DNA of 64,000 bases, from the NCBI RefSeq assembly GCF_000520015.2, contig NZ_CP007044.2, positions 3,844,001 through 3,908,000 of the forward strand, in the 5' to 3' direction. How positions within the stretch are numbered: the stretch's first letter is position 1; each line of letters begins with the position of its first letter. This DNA comes from Chania multitudinisentens RB-25 (lineage in GTDB: Bacteria; Pseudomonadota; Gammaproteobacteria; Enterobacterales; Enterobacteriaceae). Shown one piece after another: positions 33,903-42,708 of the stretch. The translations under genes were made by a program, and so were the position numbers. The notes under the pieces are model-generated. The model was not told where the DNA came from and made no database searches. It saw only the letters and a list, made by a program, of their open reading frames with translations.

Positions 33903-36501
33903 GGCGCTGCTTAAAAACAAACGCCGTGTTTCTCCCTTCTGGTTATTGCCGTTTATCGCCCTGCTGATTACTGGTTGGCTGCTGTACAATAATTTTCAAG
34001 AGCGTGGTAATACCATTACCATCGATTTCCAATCAGCAGCGGGGATCGTTGCTGGCCGCACACCGGTGCGTTATCAAGGTGTTGATGTGGGAACCGTGGA
34101 AAACATTTCGCTGAGCCAGGATCTGCGCCGTATCGTGGTAGAAGCCAGCATCAAAAGCGATCTGGAAGATGCCTTGCGTGAAGGCACCCAATTCTGGTTG
34201 GTGACGCCCAAAGCTTCGCTGGCCGGCATTTCTGGTCTGGATGCACTGGTTGGCGGAAATTACATCGGTATGATGCCTGGCCGCGGCCAACCACAGACCC
34301 ACTTCATCGCGCTGGATACTCAACCGAAATATCGCCTGAATACCGGCGAGCTGATGATCCACCTGCACGCGAATGACCTTGGTTCATTGAATCCTGACTC
34401 ACTGGTCTATTATCGTAAAATTCCGGTTGGCAAAGTCTATGACTACACCATTACTGAAAATAACCAAGGCGTTACCATTGATGTGCTTATCGATCGCCGT
34501 TTTGCCAAATTAGTGAAAAATAACAGCCGATTCTGGAATGTTTCTGGTTTTAAAGGTGATTTCAGTCTGGAGGGGGCTTCCGTAAAGATAGAGAGCCTAA
34601 GTGCCCTGGTTAACGGAGCCATTGCCTTTGACTCGCCCCCCGGTGGCTCACAGGCCAAGGCGGATCAGAACTATGCCTTGTACCCGGATTTAGCCCACAG
34701 TCAGCGGGGCGTAAATATTACGCTGGACTTGCCAAATGGCGATAATCTAAATGCGGGTCATACCCCTCTGCTCTATCAAGGGCTGCAAGTCGGTACTCTC
34801 ACCCGCCTGACGTTGCAACCAGGCAGCAAAGTCACTGGCGAATTGATCATTGATCCTTCAGTCGTCGATTTGATGCGCAGCGGTACCAGGGTTGAAATAC
34901 ACCGCCCGAAAATCAGCCTGAACGATGCCCGATTAAGCCAGTTGCTGACCGGAACCACGCTGGAACTTGTGCCTGGTGACGGCGTACCACAACAACATTT
35001 CATCGTGCTTGATAGCAATAGCGCTCTGCTGCAACAGCCGGACGTATTAACAGTCAGGCTAAATGCTTCACAAAGTTACGGTATTGAGGCTGGCCAACCG
35101 CTCATCATACACGGTATCAAGATCGGTCAGATCCTGACCCGCACTTTGGCGGATGATGGAGTAACCTTCACCGCTGCCATAGAGGCGCAATACCGCCATT
35201 TGATACACCGGGACAGCAAATTCGTGGTTAACAGCCGCGTGGAGGTAAAGTTCAGCCTGGATGGCGTAGAAATGCAGGGAGCCAGTGCACAAGAGTGGCT
35301 GGATGGTGGCGTACAGATTCTCCCTGGTAGCCAAGGTGAACCCGCAACCCAATATCCGCTGTATAGCAACCTCGAAAAAGCACAGGCCGGAATTACCGGC
35401 AATACCCCAATCCCCACTTTGACGTTGGTTGCTGCCAGCCTACCTGATGTACAGATTGGTTCCGTGGTGCTATATCGCAAATTTCAGGTAGGGGAAATCG
35501 TTAACGTGCGGCCAAAAGCCAACGCGTTCGCGGTTGAGGTTTATATCAACCCGGAATACCGCCAATTACTGACCAGTGAAAGCATTTTCTGGGCCGAAGG
35601 CGGTGCCAAAATACAATTGAACGGCAGCGGTCTGACGGTACAAGCCTCACCACTGAATCGTGCATTAAAAGGTGCGATCAGTTTCGATAATCTCCCGGGC
35701 GTAACATTGGATACCAAGGCCAGAACCGTGCTCTATAGCTCTGAAACCGCCGCACGCGCCGTTGGCAGCCAAATCACCTTACGCACTGACGATGCCAGCA
35801 AGTTGTCACCAGGCATGCTGTTGCGCAACCTCGGTATCAATATTGGTCAGATCGAGTCGCTAAAATTGATCCCTGAACGCAACGAAGTGCTGGTGAAGGC
35901 AGTGCTCTACCCAGAATATGTGCAGACCTTTGCGCGTTTTGGCAGCCGTTTTGCCCTCGTTTCACCAGAGATTTCCTCCACCGGGGTGAACAACCTCGAT
36001 ACTCTGTTACAACCCTATATTACCGTTGAGCCGGGCCATGGCCGTGCATTGCGGAGCTTCGAATTACAGACAGGCAATATCACGGATTCGCGCTATCTGG
36101 AGGGCCTGAGCGTGATTCTGGATGCCACTGAAACCGGCTCACTGCAAATTGGCACCCCGATCTTGTTCCGCGGGATCGAGGTAGGTACGGTCACTGGTTT
36201 TTCGCTGGGGGCTATGTCTGACCGGGTTCTCGTTTCACTGCGAATCAGCAAGAAATTCCAGCATCTGGTGCGTAACAACAGCGTATTTTGGCTCGCCTCT
36301 GGTTATAACTTGCAGTTCGGTCTCACCGGGGGCGTGATCAGAAGCGGTACCTTCCAGCAGTTTATCCGTGGGGGGATTGCCTTTGCTACACCACCCAGCA
36401 TACCGCTGGCTCCCCCGGCAACATCAAACAAACACTTCCTGCTCAACACGGAAGAACCGAAAGATTGGCAACTGTGGGGAACTGCGATCCCAAGGGAGTA
36501 A
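33865..36501 (+). CDS. letB: LetB/YebT, seven-MCE-domain lipid transport protein
   Basis: LetB forms a hexameric tube across the periplasm through which lipids pass between membranes. At 878 residues it matches E. coli YebT. One N-terminal helix (about 27-46, FWLLPFIALLITGWLLY) anchors it, then seven MCE domains follow, seen as repeats of the type RTPVRYQGVDVGTVENISL, HTPLLYQGLQVGTLTRLTL, GQPLIIHGIKIGQILTRTL and GTPILFRGIEVGTVTGFSL. The C-terminal part GVIRSGTFQQFIRGGIAFAT is conserved. In E. coli rsmF follows; here it does not. Confidence 0.96.
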   Translation: MRMQQKTPNTPIEALLKNKRRVSPFWLLPFIALLITGWLLYNNFQERGNTITIDFQSAAGIVAGRTPVRYQGVDVGTVENISLSQDLRRIVVEASIKSDLEDALREGTQFWLVTPKASLAGISGLDALVGGNYIGMMPGRGQPQTHFIALDTQPKYRLNTGELMIHLHANDLGSLNPDSLVYYRKIPVGKVYDYTITENNQGVTIDVLIDRRFAKLVKNNSRFWNVSGFKGDFSLEGASVKIESLSALVNGAIAFDSPPGGSQAKADQNYALYPDLAHSQRGVNITLDLPNGDNLNAGHTPLLYQGLQVGTLTRLTLQPGSKVTGELIIDPSVVDLMRSGTRVEIHRPKISLNDARLSQLLTGTTLELVPGDGVPQQHFIVLDSNSALLQQPDVLTVRLNASQSYGIEAGQPLIIHGIKIGQILTRTLADDGVTFTAAIEAQYRHLIHRDSKFVVNSRVEVKFSLDGVEMQGASAQEWLDGGVQILPGSQGEPATQYPLYSNLEKAQAGITGNTPIPTLTLVAASLPDVQIGSVVLYRKFQVGEIVNVRPKANAFAVEVYINPEYRQLLTSESIFWAEGGAKIQLNGSGLTVQASPLNRALKGAISFDNLPGVTLDTKARTVLYSSETAARAVGSQITLRTDDASKLSPGMLLRNLGINIGQIESLKLIPERNEVLVKAVLYPEYVQTFARFGSRFALVSPEISSTGVNNLDTLLQPYITVEPGHGRALRSFELQTGNITDSRYLEGLSVILDATETGSLQIGTPILFRGIEVGTVTGFSLGAMSDRVLVSLRISKKFQHLVRNNSVFWLASGYNLQFGLTGGVIRSGTFQQFIRGGIAFATPPSIPLAPPATSNKHFLLNTEEPKDWQLWGTAIPRE

Positions 36502-36638
36502 TGCTTTACCTAGCGGCAGGAGAAGAGAGATTGTGCTTGGCCGATCAAATGTGGCGTTTTTCATGCCGTTGTCTATGCTCATACAGGGCGGCCTCAACTG
36601 GTCTTACCTCCCACCATTGGCTTGAGTAAGGAGTTTAC

Positions 36639-36887
36639 ATGGGCAAAACCGTTGTAAAAATAGGCAGTTTCGAGGTCGATGATGCACATCTCCTCTCTGC
36701 ATCTGAACACGCAGCAGGGCACAGCACCCTCGCTATTCCCTGCAAATCCGACCCTGACTTGTGTATGCAACTAGATGGCTGGGATGAACATACCAGTATC
36801 CCGGCGACGCTGGATGGCAAACAATCGTTGCTCTACAAACAGTATTATGACCAGCACACCGATGCTTGGGTGATGCGGCTGGAATAG
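36639..36887 (+). CDS. yebV: DUF1480 family protein YebV
   Basis: An 82-residue soluble protein of unknown function, close to E. coli YebV (78): VKIGSFEVDDAHL at the start, the core IPCKSDPDLCMQLDGWDEHT and the end YDQHTDAWVMRLE. AAGGAG lies eight bases before the ATG. In E. coli it follows rsmF downstream of yebT; here it follows yebT/letB directly, after a 137-base gap without any trace of rsmF that I can see. Confidence 0.9.
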   Translation: MGKTVVKIGSFEVDDAHLLSASEHAAGHSTLAIPCKSDPDLCMQLDGWDEHTSIPATLDGKQSLLYKQYYDQHTDAWVMRLE

Positions 36888-37028
36888 CCGCCATTAAAGC
36901 GCGCGGTATTCTATTATTGAACCCGACGCGCTTACGCACGCAACAACCACAGCGTGCGCATGTTGTGCCAGGATGCTGAAGACTGCACAGATTCAAAATG
37001 GCAAATCTAATCGCCCTGCCAAGATAGG

Positions 37029-37418
37029 CTATTCGAACTTTTCAATCACTTTAAAGTACATCAACACCAGCGTCATATCCGGCGAAAACAGGTCGTATTC
37101 TTCAAAAAAGCGTTTATGTTCCTTACGCCAGTATGCCAATGAACCATCGCCCTCACCTTCGGCCAACGCGTGATCAGCCCCCACCTGCTCATAAGTGCTC
37201 ATCTCCACAGCCGTCAGTTCTATCGCACAAACCGGGGCATTTTTACCATCAACCACCACAAAAATGTCGCCAGGCTGTGGAATAGCTTCTCCATCCAGAT
37301 TGGAACAGGTGGCAGTTTTCCCCCCTTCCAGAACCCGTTTAGCCAAATCGTCCGCCAGTTGTTCGGTATCTCCAAACGCCCAACGCTCTACATCTTCATA
37401 CTTTCCCGGAACGGCCAT
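37029..37418 (-). CDS. ASCH domain protein
   Basis: A 129-residue protein with the ASCH fold, a relative of the PUA RNA-binding domain also seen in amidohydrolases of modified cytidine. Recognisable parts are the N-terminal EDVERWAFGDTEQLADDLAK, GGKTATCS, and a strand pattern GDIFVVVDGKNAPVCAIELT. The ATG at 37418 has AAGG eight bases upstream; a GTG nine codons earlier is less likely. It is a lone gene converging on yebV. An RNA-related or nucleoside-hydrolysing role is only an inference from the fold. Confidence 0.8.
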   Translation of the reverse strand: MAVPGKYEDVERWAFGDTEQLADDLAKRVLEGGKTATCSNLDGEAIPQPGDIFVVVDGKNAPVCAIELTAVEMSTYEQVGADHALAEGEGDGSLAYWRKEHKRFFEEYDLFSPDMTLVLMYFKVIEKFE

Positions 37419-37730
37419 TACTTTACCTTTTATGAATTGAGTCACTGATGCATAAAAAGATAGTACACCCTATCTCCTCTCATAGCTGCATCTACCGTAT
37501 TGCTCAGGTCTGGTGAGATAAAGCCTGAACTTTCCATCCCCTTTTACAGGATTTTATGATAAATCTCTGTGTGTGATGCAATGTAACCTGCGTACTGTGG
37601 ATCACCACCGCTCACTAGCAGGCACTGAGTAATTTAGAACAAGATGCTGTTCACGCCTTCCGCGATTGACTCAAAATTGTCGCCATAGGCATTGGGTATT
37701 GCTGTTCCTAACTGGAATAAGGAGGCGAAA
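37419..37730. other. Gap upstream of yniD
   Basis: No frame with a start signal is seen. The segment presumably holds the divergent promoters for the ASCH gene and for yniD, but I did not find convincing -35/-10 pairs or operator repeats. Confidence 0.5.
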
Positions 37731-37838
37731 TTGCCAAGCAAACGTATGCGTACCAAGCATTGGAAAATGTTTGTGATTCTGATGTTGATCTGCCTAGCCT
37801 TGCTGTCATTACGTTGGGCTGCTATCGCCTTTGGTTGA
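37731..37838 (+). CDS. yniD: Small inner-membrane protein YniD (TTG start)
   Basis: A 35-residue single-helix membrane protein that lines up with E. coli YniD as I remember it: a basic start MPSKRMRTKHWKMF, a helix VILMLICLALLSL, and RWAAIAFG at the end. A strong AAGGAGG lies six bases before a TTG start codon, which is rare and would lower expression. Its 3' end overlaps, on the opposite strand, the end of the gene at 37809-38024 by 30 bases. Function unknown. Confidence 0.75.
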   Translation: MPSKRMRTKHWKMFVILMLICLALLSLRWAAIAFG

Positions 37839-38024
37839 GCACGTTTCCTTATTACCTGTGCCAAACTGCCCATCCTGGTAATTTTCTGCGATGGGTTCCA
37901 GCAGTTCCTTCAAATACGCGATGCGGGCTTCACCCTGCAGCAGCCACCAGCGGCTCAAGCAATTCTGTACTTCTGCATGGCGGCTGAGCCGATAATACTC
38001 TGCCAATTGTTCTACAAGTTTCAT
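37809..38024 (-). CDS. Small hypothetical protein, amphipathic
   Basis: A 71-residue protein that I do not recognise. It starts MKLVEQLAEYYRLSRHAEV and continues with an aromatic-rich helix (CLSRWWLLQGEARIAYL) and a polar Gly/Ser/Thr tail. AGAGGAG eight bases before the ATG at 38024 gives a strong start; an upstream ATG at 38123 has none. The helical part could bind a membrane or partner protein. Its stop lies inside yniD on the other strand, so transcripts of the two genes would be complementary over 30 bases. Confidence 0.55.
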   Translation of the reverse strand: MKLVEQLAEYYRLSRHAEVQNCLSRWWLLQGEARIAYLKELLEPIAENYQDGQFGTGNKETCSTKGDSSPT

Positions 38025-38195
38025 GGGTTCACTCCTCTCTTGTTTGATATCTCCAGTATTGAATGCAAAAAGAAGAAGAAATACTGACAGTTTGTTTTTT
38101 ATACTTCCGGTTTTACCGGCCATTCCATGTCATGAAGTGGCGAATCTGGCAGGCAACTGCTACATTGACCAAATATCACCCAGCCGAGGTTAGCG

Positions 38196-38405
38196 ATGAA
38201 GTTCTCGGAACAGGAGATAAAACCCGTATGGGATGAAGTAGCCCGGCTCATCGGCGACAGCGTGATGCAGCTACGCCATCGCGGCGAAGTTTTATCGGTA
38301 GAGACATTGGCCAGGCATCTGACACAACGGCTGGCGGAAAGTCACGATATTGAACGCCGAATACTGATTGGTGCGGCAATCAACATGTTGAAAGATGGAA
38401 AGTGA
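38196..38405 (+). CDS. Small hypothetical protein
   Basis: A 69-residue soluble, helical protein (FSEQEIKPVWDEVARLIGDS; a LSVETLARHLTQRLAESHD helix; RRILIGAAINMLKDGK at the end). GAGGT six bases before the ATG supports translation, and a strong hairpin follows the stop. It resembles small enterobacterial proteins of 70-80 residues with no assigned role; I cannot name a family with confidence. Confidence 0.65.
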   Translation: MKFSEQEIKPVWDEVARLIGDSVMQLRHRGEVLSVETLARHLTQRLAESHDIERRILIGAAINMLKDGK

Positions 38406-38431
38406 ATCGCCAACCGTATGGTTGGCGATTC
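38404..38431 (+). terminator. Terminator hairpin
   Basis: GAATCGCCAACC-gtat-GGTTGGCGATTC is a perfect 12-base stem that begins at the stop codon of the preceding small gene. There is no T run. Confidence 0.65.
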
Positions 38432-38526
38432 TGAGTCAAACCGAGGTATGCAAGCCCGGCCTTTCTCAATGTTATAATTGCACATAAACGACCTTGTTCT
38501 TAATCAGAATTGTCGTGAAATCGCCC

Positions 38527-39192
38527 TCAGTAGAAAACGGTATTTGCTGCCGGATAAAGCCGAGGATGCAGCGTTTTTTTATCGTCACCAGGCATCAGCA
38601 AAGGTTGCAACGAACGGGCATCAAGCTTCGCCAAACCTGAACGTTTATGACAGCTCACCGTTTTTTCACTGATACAGAGATCATTAGCAACCTGAATTGC
38701 TGATTGCCCATTGAGCAACCGATGTAACACAAGCAATTCACGCTGAGTGAGCGCGGTCGTGGTGAATAATTCACGTTCATACATCCCTACTTTGAAGAGA
38801 GAAGTATTAAATAATTGTTGCTGCAACTGCTTTGTAGACAGTGAAATATCCAGAAAGGCCCAGATATTTTTGAAGCTACCCAAGTAACGTTGCAATATCT
38901 TTATATATTTCCTATCGCCAAGCAATACTATTTTACTGCGCGATGATATTCTGAATAAACAGCCACAAATCAGATCAAGCAATAGCGCTGGAGTATAGTC
39001 ATCGTGACCGATCACAATAATGACGATATCACTTGCCAACGCTTCATTAGCTTTACTCTCGATATGTTCTCGCATATTGATATCATCAAAGAAGGTAATC
39101 ATCTTAGGTGAAAACGTATTATTGATTAACGTTTCCAATCCAATGCGAGTAAAGCTACAAGCGCATTGCAGCGCAATTTTTTTCTGATTCAT
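38527..39192 (-). CDS. LuxR-family transcriptional regulator with atypical N-terminus
   Basis: A 221-residue regulator. The C-terminal HTH is typical of LuxR/FixJ proteins: ALTQRELLVLHRLLNGQSAI, then QVANDLCISEKTVSCHKRSG (about residues 148-192), where the last helix reads DNA. The N-terminal 130 residues look like a receiver-type alpha/beta domain (DIVIIVIGHDD; SRSKIVLLGDRKYI) but I see no clear phosphoacceptor pattern. This resembles the RcsA/BglJ/YjjQ type, which act through partners rather than phosphorylation. It has a 31-residue tail beyond the HTH. No neighbouring kinase or obvious target operon; the csc operon starts 780 bases away in the other direction. Confidence 0.75.
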   Translation of the reverse strand: MNQKKIALQCACSFTRIGLETLINNTFSPKMITFFDDINMREHIESKANEALASDIVIIVIGHDDYTPALLLDLICGCLFRISSRSKIVLLGDRKYIKILQRYLGSFKNIWAFLDISLSTKQLQQQLFNTSLFKVGMYERELFTTTALTQRELLVLHRLLNGQSAIQVANDLCISEKTVSCHKRSGLAKLDARSLQPLLMPGDDKKTLHPRLYPAANTVFY

Positions 39193-39742
39193 GACATAAT
39201 CCTAAGCCTTTAATGCGGGCTTAACGTACTTTCCTATGAGGTAATAGTAAAAATTCAATATACCGATACTCATACCGGCCTAAGACGATACATGCTTGAA
39301 TATCCCCGCCATAGCTCAAGTTGTGGATGTGCTATTCTTCCTGCAACTCAAATGACTCGGGGTGTAACAAGCCAATAAAACACAGTGAATGACTCATTAC
39401 TCTTATTGTCTTTAACAAATAATCAACCAGGGAGAGGGCTTTATAATAAATGCCTTTCCTGTCATTCAACAAAGAAGCAAATCAATATGATGTTTTTTGT
39501 TACGGGGAAAACAAAGAGGTAAAAGCCATTACATTCAAGATACTCCCCGTTAACGAAATGCAGAATAAGATTTATCTTGTGAAATAAAAAGATGATATTT
39601 TGCTTTGCGATATACTTATATCTTATCAGTGCAAAAAAATCGCTATAGAACATACTGATAGTTATTTTATACCCCGAATTGTCAAGACGAAAGTTACTAT
39701 ACATGACTAAACTTGACAATTTTCAGCCAGTTGGATAGGTGG
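39193..39742. other. AT-rich gap between the LuxR-type gene and cscB
   Basis: No gene is supported. An 85-codon reverse frame (39462-39719) is rich in Phe, Ile and Tyr with no start signal, as expected from AT-rich DNA. Confidence 0.5.
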
Positions 39743-39838
39743 TAACGGCCATAATATGGTAACAACATTATATTCATCCTGCTGCCAGTTGCAGACGTGT
39801 CAGCTTTGTTACTCGCCTTCCCTCCCTTATGGCCGTTA
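39743..39838. repeat. 12-base inverted repeat flanking 72 bases
   Basis: TAACGGCCATAA (39743-39754) is repeated in inverse orientation as TTATGGCCGTTA (39827-39838). The arms are too far apart for a simple terminator. It lies just upstream of the CRP-like site and cscB operators, so it could be a distal regulatory pair or the ends of a small element. Confidence 0.45.
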
Positions 39839-39844
39839 TAAGTA

Positions 39845-39858
39845 GTGACCTCTGTCAC
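39845..39858. promoter_or_regulatory. CRP-like site upstream of cscB
   Basis: GTGACCTCTGTCAC fits the GTGA-N6-TCAC core of cAMP-CRP sites and is followed by AAAAT. It lies 12 bases before the first CscR-type operator, a normal position for activation under glucose shortage. Confidence 0.7.
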
Positions 39859-39869
39859 AAAATAATAAT

Positions 39870-39881
39870 GTTAACGTTAAC
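39870..39881. promoter_or_regulatory. CscR-type operator O1
   Basis: GTTAACGTTAAC is a perfect 12-base palindrome of the kind bound by LacI/GalR repressors. An identical copy lies 62 bases downstream. The LacI-family gene cscR at the other end of the cluster is the likely ligand. Confidence 0.78.
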
Positions 39882-39931
39882 TTGTGTGATTAACATCGCA
39901 ATCAGAGCCGCATGATGTTTATTTAAGCAAA

Positions 39932-39943
39932 GTTAACGTTAAC
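39932..39943. promoter_or_regulatory. CscR-type operator O2
   Basis: Second identical GTTAACGTTAAC palindrome, 32 bases before the cscB start. Two sites about six helical turns apart could be bridged by a repressor tetramer or act independently. Confidence 0.78.
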
Positions 39944-39975
39944 AATGAATTTATCCCCCTCATCAAGGCTTTCAC

Positions 39976-41226
39976 ATGAACCGCAAAACAAAAAAATATT
40001 ATGTACTTCTCAGTGGTTTGCTGTTCTTTTTTTTCTTCACCTGGTCATCCAGTTTTTCACTGATTTCTCTCTGGCTGAACCAGAAGATTGGTCTGCAAGG
40101 GGCTGAAACTGGCCTGATCTTCTCGGCTATTTCCTTGATCGCACTGTGTACCCAACCGCTATACGGTTTTGTGCAGGACAAACTCGGGCTGCGCAAACAC
40201 CTATTGCAATTTCTCGGTGTCATGCTGCTGCTCACCGGGCCGTTCTTTATCTATGTTTACGCGCCGTTGCTAAAAGCCAACTTGCTGCTTGGGGCTTTAA
40301 TTGGTGGGATATTTATCGGAGCAACCTTTTTCGCCGGTATCGGCGCGCTGGAATCCTACACCGAACGCGTCAGCCGTATTATGGATTTTGAGTTTGGTCG
40401 CGCTCGTATGTGGGGCTCACTCGGCTGGGCTTCTGCCACGTTCTGTGCCGGGTTTATCTTTAACATCAATCCGAACATCAACTTCTGGTTAGCTTCCGCC
40501 TCTGCCGTGCTATTCCTGCTGTTGTTAAGCCAGGTACATGAATTGAAACCCAATGCCATGGCAAGCCTGGAATTCGGCAAACCGGAAAGCCTGCAACTAC
40601 AAGATGCCCTAGCCTTGCTGCGGTTGCCGGGTTTTTGGGCGTTGGTGGTATTTGTCCTCGGCATCAGCGTTTACAATGTATTTGATCAGCAATTTTCCGT
40701 GTATTTCGCTTCGCAGTTCCCCACCCGGCAGCAAGGCAACGAGATGTATGGCTTCCTCAATTCCTTACAGGTGTTTTTAGAAGCGGGCGGGATGTTTTTG
40801 GCCCCTCTGCTCGTCAACCGCATCGGTGCCAAACGGAGCCTGCTGTTAGCGGGGGCTCTTATGACATTACGTATGATCGGTTCCGGGTTGGCAAGCGGTG
40901 CGCTGATGATTTCCGCCATGAAACTGCTGCATGCCGTCGAATTACCGCTCCTATTGATTGCCATTTTCAAATATATCGCCACCCGCTTCGACAGCCGCCT
41001 ATCTTCTACCTTATATCTGGTGGGTTTCCAATTCATCACCCAGGTAGCGGCCAGCGTCCTTTCGCTGTTGACGGGGTATAGCTACGATCGCTTCGGCTTC
41101 GCCCAAACCTACCTGCTGATGGGCTGTGCCGTTGCCTGTACCACTCTCATTTCCTGTTTCCTGCTGCGCGGTGAACGCCCAGCATCACAATTTCAACCCA
41201 TCATTAAATCAAGCGAGCCGACCTAA
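39976..41226 (+). CDS. cscB: Sucrose:H+ symporter (LacY/CscB family MFS permease)
   Basis: A 12-helix permease of the oligosaccharide:H+ symporter family, 416 residues. Family marks are YGFVQDKLGLRKHL in the loop after helix 2, an acidic residue in ALESYTERVSR, FEFGRARMWGSLGWA, and NVFDQQFSVYFASQF. It imports sucrose unmodified, so the next gene splits the sugar inside. The start has no strong Shine-Dalgarno site. It overlaps the cscA start by one base. Sucrose is inferred from the partner hydrolase; a raffinose or other fructoside permease is possible. Confidence 0.82.
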   Translation: MNRKTKKYYVLLSGLLFFFFFTWSSSFSLISLWLNQKIGLQGAETGLIFSAISLIALCTQPLYGFVQDKLGLRKHLLQFLGVMLLLTGPFFIYVYAPLLKANLLLGALIGGIFIGATFFAGIGALESYTERVSRIMDFEFGRARMWGSLGWASATFCAGFIFNINPNINFWLASASAVLFLLLLSQVHELKPNAMASLEFGKPESLQLQDALALLRLPGFWALVVFVLGISVYNVFDQQFSVYFASQFPTRQQGNEMYGFLNSLQVFLEAGGMFLAPLLVNRIGAKRSLLLAGALMTLRMIGSGLASGALMISAMKLLHAVELPLLLIAIFKYIATRFDSRLSSTLYLVGFQFITQVAASVLSLLTGYSYDRFGFAQTYLLMGCAVACTTLISCFLLRGERPASQFQPIIKSSEPT

Positions 41227-42668
41227 TGAAAAAATCTCTAGCTCAAGCCGAACACGCCGTTGAAATTCTGCGTGCACAGCGTCAAGACGATTATTACCCA
41301 CGTTTTCATCTGGCCGCACAGGCGGGTTGGATCAACGACCCTAACGGCCTGATTTATATTAACGGGGTTTATCATGCCTTCTACCAGCATCATCCTTACG
41401 ATGAAAACTGGGGGCCGATGCATTGGGCGCACGCCACCAGTCACGACCTGGTGCACTGGCAACATCAGCCTATCGCACTGGTGCCAGGCGATGATTATGA
41501 CCGGGACGGTTGTTTCTCAGGCTGTGCGGTTGATGACAATGGCGTACTGACGCTGATTTATACCGGCCACATCTGGCTAGATAAATCCGCTGATGACGAT
41601 CAGGTACGCGAAGTACAGTGCCTAGCCGTCAGCCACGACGGCGTGAATTTTGTTAAACAGGGGCCGGTACTGGCGCCACCGGCAGGTATTCAGCATTTCC
41701 GCGACCCCAAAGTGTGGCGCACTGCGGGCAGTTGGTGGATGGTGGTCGGTGCCAAAGAGAATGGCCTCGGTCAAGTCCGGCTATATCGTTCTTCTGATCT
41801 GCGCGACTGGCAGTTCGAACGCATTATCGCCCAGGCGCAAAATACGGCACAGGGCTACATGTGGGAATGCCCGGATTTATTCCCGTTGGGTGAACAGCAA
41901 ATGCTGTTATTCTCACCACAAGGGCTTGCTGCGCAGGGTTACCGTAACCGCAATCGTTTCCAGAGCGGTTATCTGCTGGGCCACTGGCAGCCAGGGCAGA
42001 ATTTCACCATTAACCAACCTTTCTGCGAGCTGGATGCCGGGCATGACTTCTATGCGCCACAGACCTTCACCGCCGCCGATGGCCGCCGCATGCTGTTTGC
42101 CTGGATGGATATGTGGGAATCCGCGATGCCGTGCAAAGCGCACGGTTGGGCAGGTGCCTTAACCTTGCCACGGGAACTGACGCTGGATGCCCAAGGAAAA
42201 GTGCTGATGAATCCAGCCCGTGAATTGAGCGCACTACGAGGGGAACAGCAACAGTTTGCTACCCTACAGTGCCACAATCAGCAGCACATTCTGGGCGATA
42301 ACCTGCATGAACTCACACTGACCGTGGATCTGGCCACCAGCGAAGCAGAACGTTATGGCGTAGCTATAGGGCAAGCGGCTCGCGTTTATATTGACAATCA
42401 AGCCCACCGCTTGGTTTTGGAGCGTTTTAGCTCTGATCCGAGCCTGTGTGGTTGCCGTAGCGTACCGCTGCCGGAGGGAGACACGCTGACTTTGCAGATT
42501 TTTGTTGATCGATCTTCACTGGAAGTGTTTGTCAATCAGGGAGAAGCCTGCCTGACCAGCCGTATTTATCCTGCGGATGGCGATCGCCAACTCAGCCTGT
42601 TCGCTGAAGCAGGCAGTGCACAGTTTGCTGATATACAAGCATGGGAATTGGCCACTATCTGGTCGTAA
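41226..42668 (+). CDS. cscA: Sucrose hydrolase (GH32 beta-fructofuranosidase)
   Basis: A 480-residue glycoside hydrolase family 32 enzyme that splits sucrose into glucose and fructose. The nucleophile Asp38 is in WINDPNG, the transition-state stabiliser Asp160 in HFRDPKV, and the acid/base Glu214 in WECPD. A beta-propeller domain (to about 330) is followed by the beta-sandwich with IFVDRSSLEVFVNQGEACLT. It has no signal peptide, so it acts in the cytosol. As its partner is a permease rather than a PTS component, the substrate is likely sucrose and not sucrose-6-phosphate. Confidence 0.9.
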   Translation: MKKSLAQAEHAVEILRAQRQDDYYPRFHLAAQAGWINDPNGLIYINGVYHAFYQHHPYDENWGPMHWAHATSHDLVHWQHQPIALVPGDDYDRDGCFSGCAVDDNGVLTLIYTGHIWLDKSADDDQVREVQCLAVSHDGVNFVKQGPVLAPPAGIQHFRDPKVWRTAGSWWMVVGAKENGLGQVRLYRSSDLRDWQFERIIAQAQNTAQGYMWECPDLFPLGEQQMLLFSPQGLAAQGYRNRNRFQSGYLLGHWQPGQNFTINQPFCELDAGHDFYAPQTFTAADGRRMLFAWMDMWESAMPCKAHGWAGALTLPRELTLDAQGKVLMNPARELSALRGEQQQFATLQCHNQQHILGDNLHELTLTVDLATSEAERYGVAIGQAARVYIDNQAHRLVLERFSSDPSLCGCRSVPLPEGDTLTLQIFVDRSSLEVFVNQGEACLTSRIYPADGDRQLSLFAEAGSAQFADIQAWELATIWS

Positions 42669-42678
42669 AACTCTATTC

Positions 42679-42702
42679 GCTTCTGCCTGGCCGGGCAGAA
42701 GC
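42679..42702. terminator. Convergent terminator between cscA and cscR
   Basis: GCTTCTGCC-tggcc-GGGCAGAAGC forms a stem between the two converging genes, with no T run on the plus strand. Confidence 0.6.
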
Positions 42703-42708
42703 ACGCTT

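Noticed and set aside
39462..39719. 85-codon reverse frame
   Set aside because: Phe/Ile/Tyr-rich translation of AT-rich DNA, no ribosome site, no family likeness.
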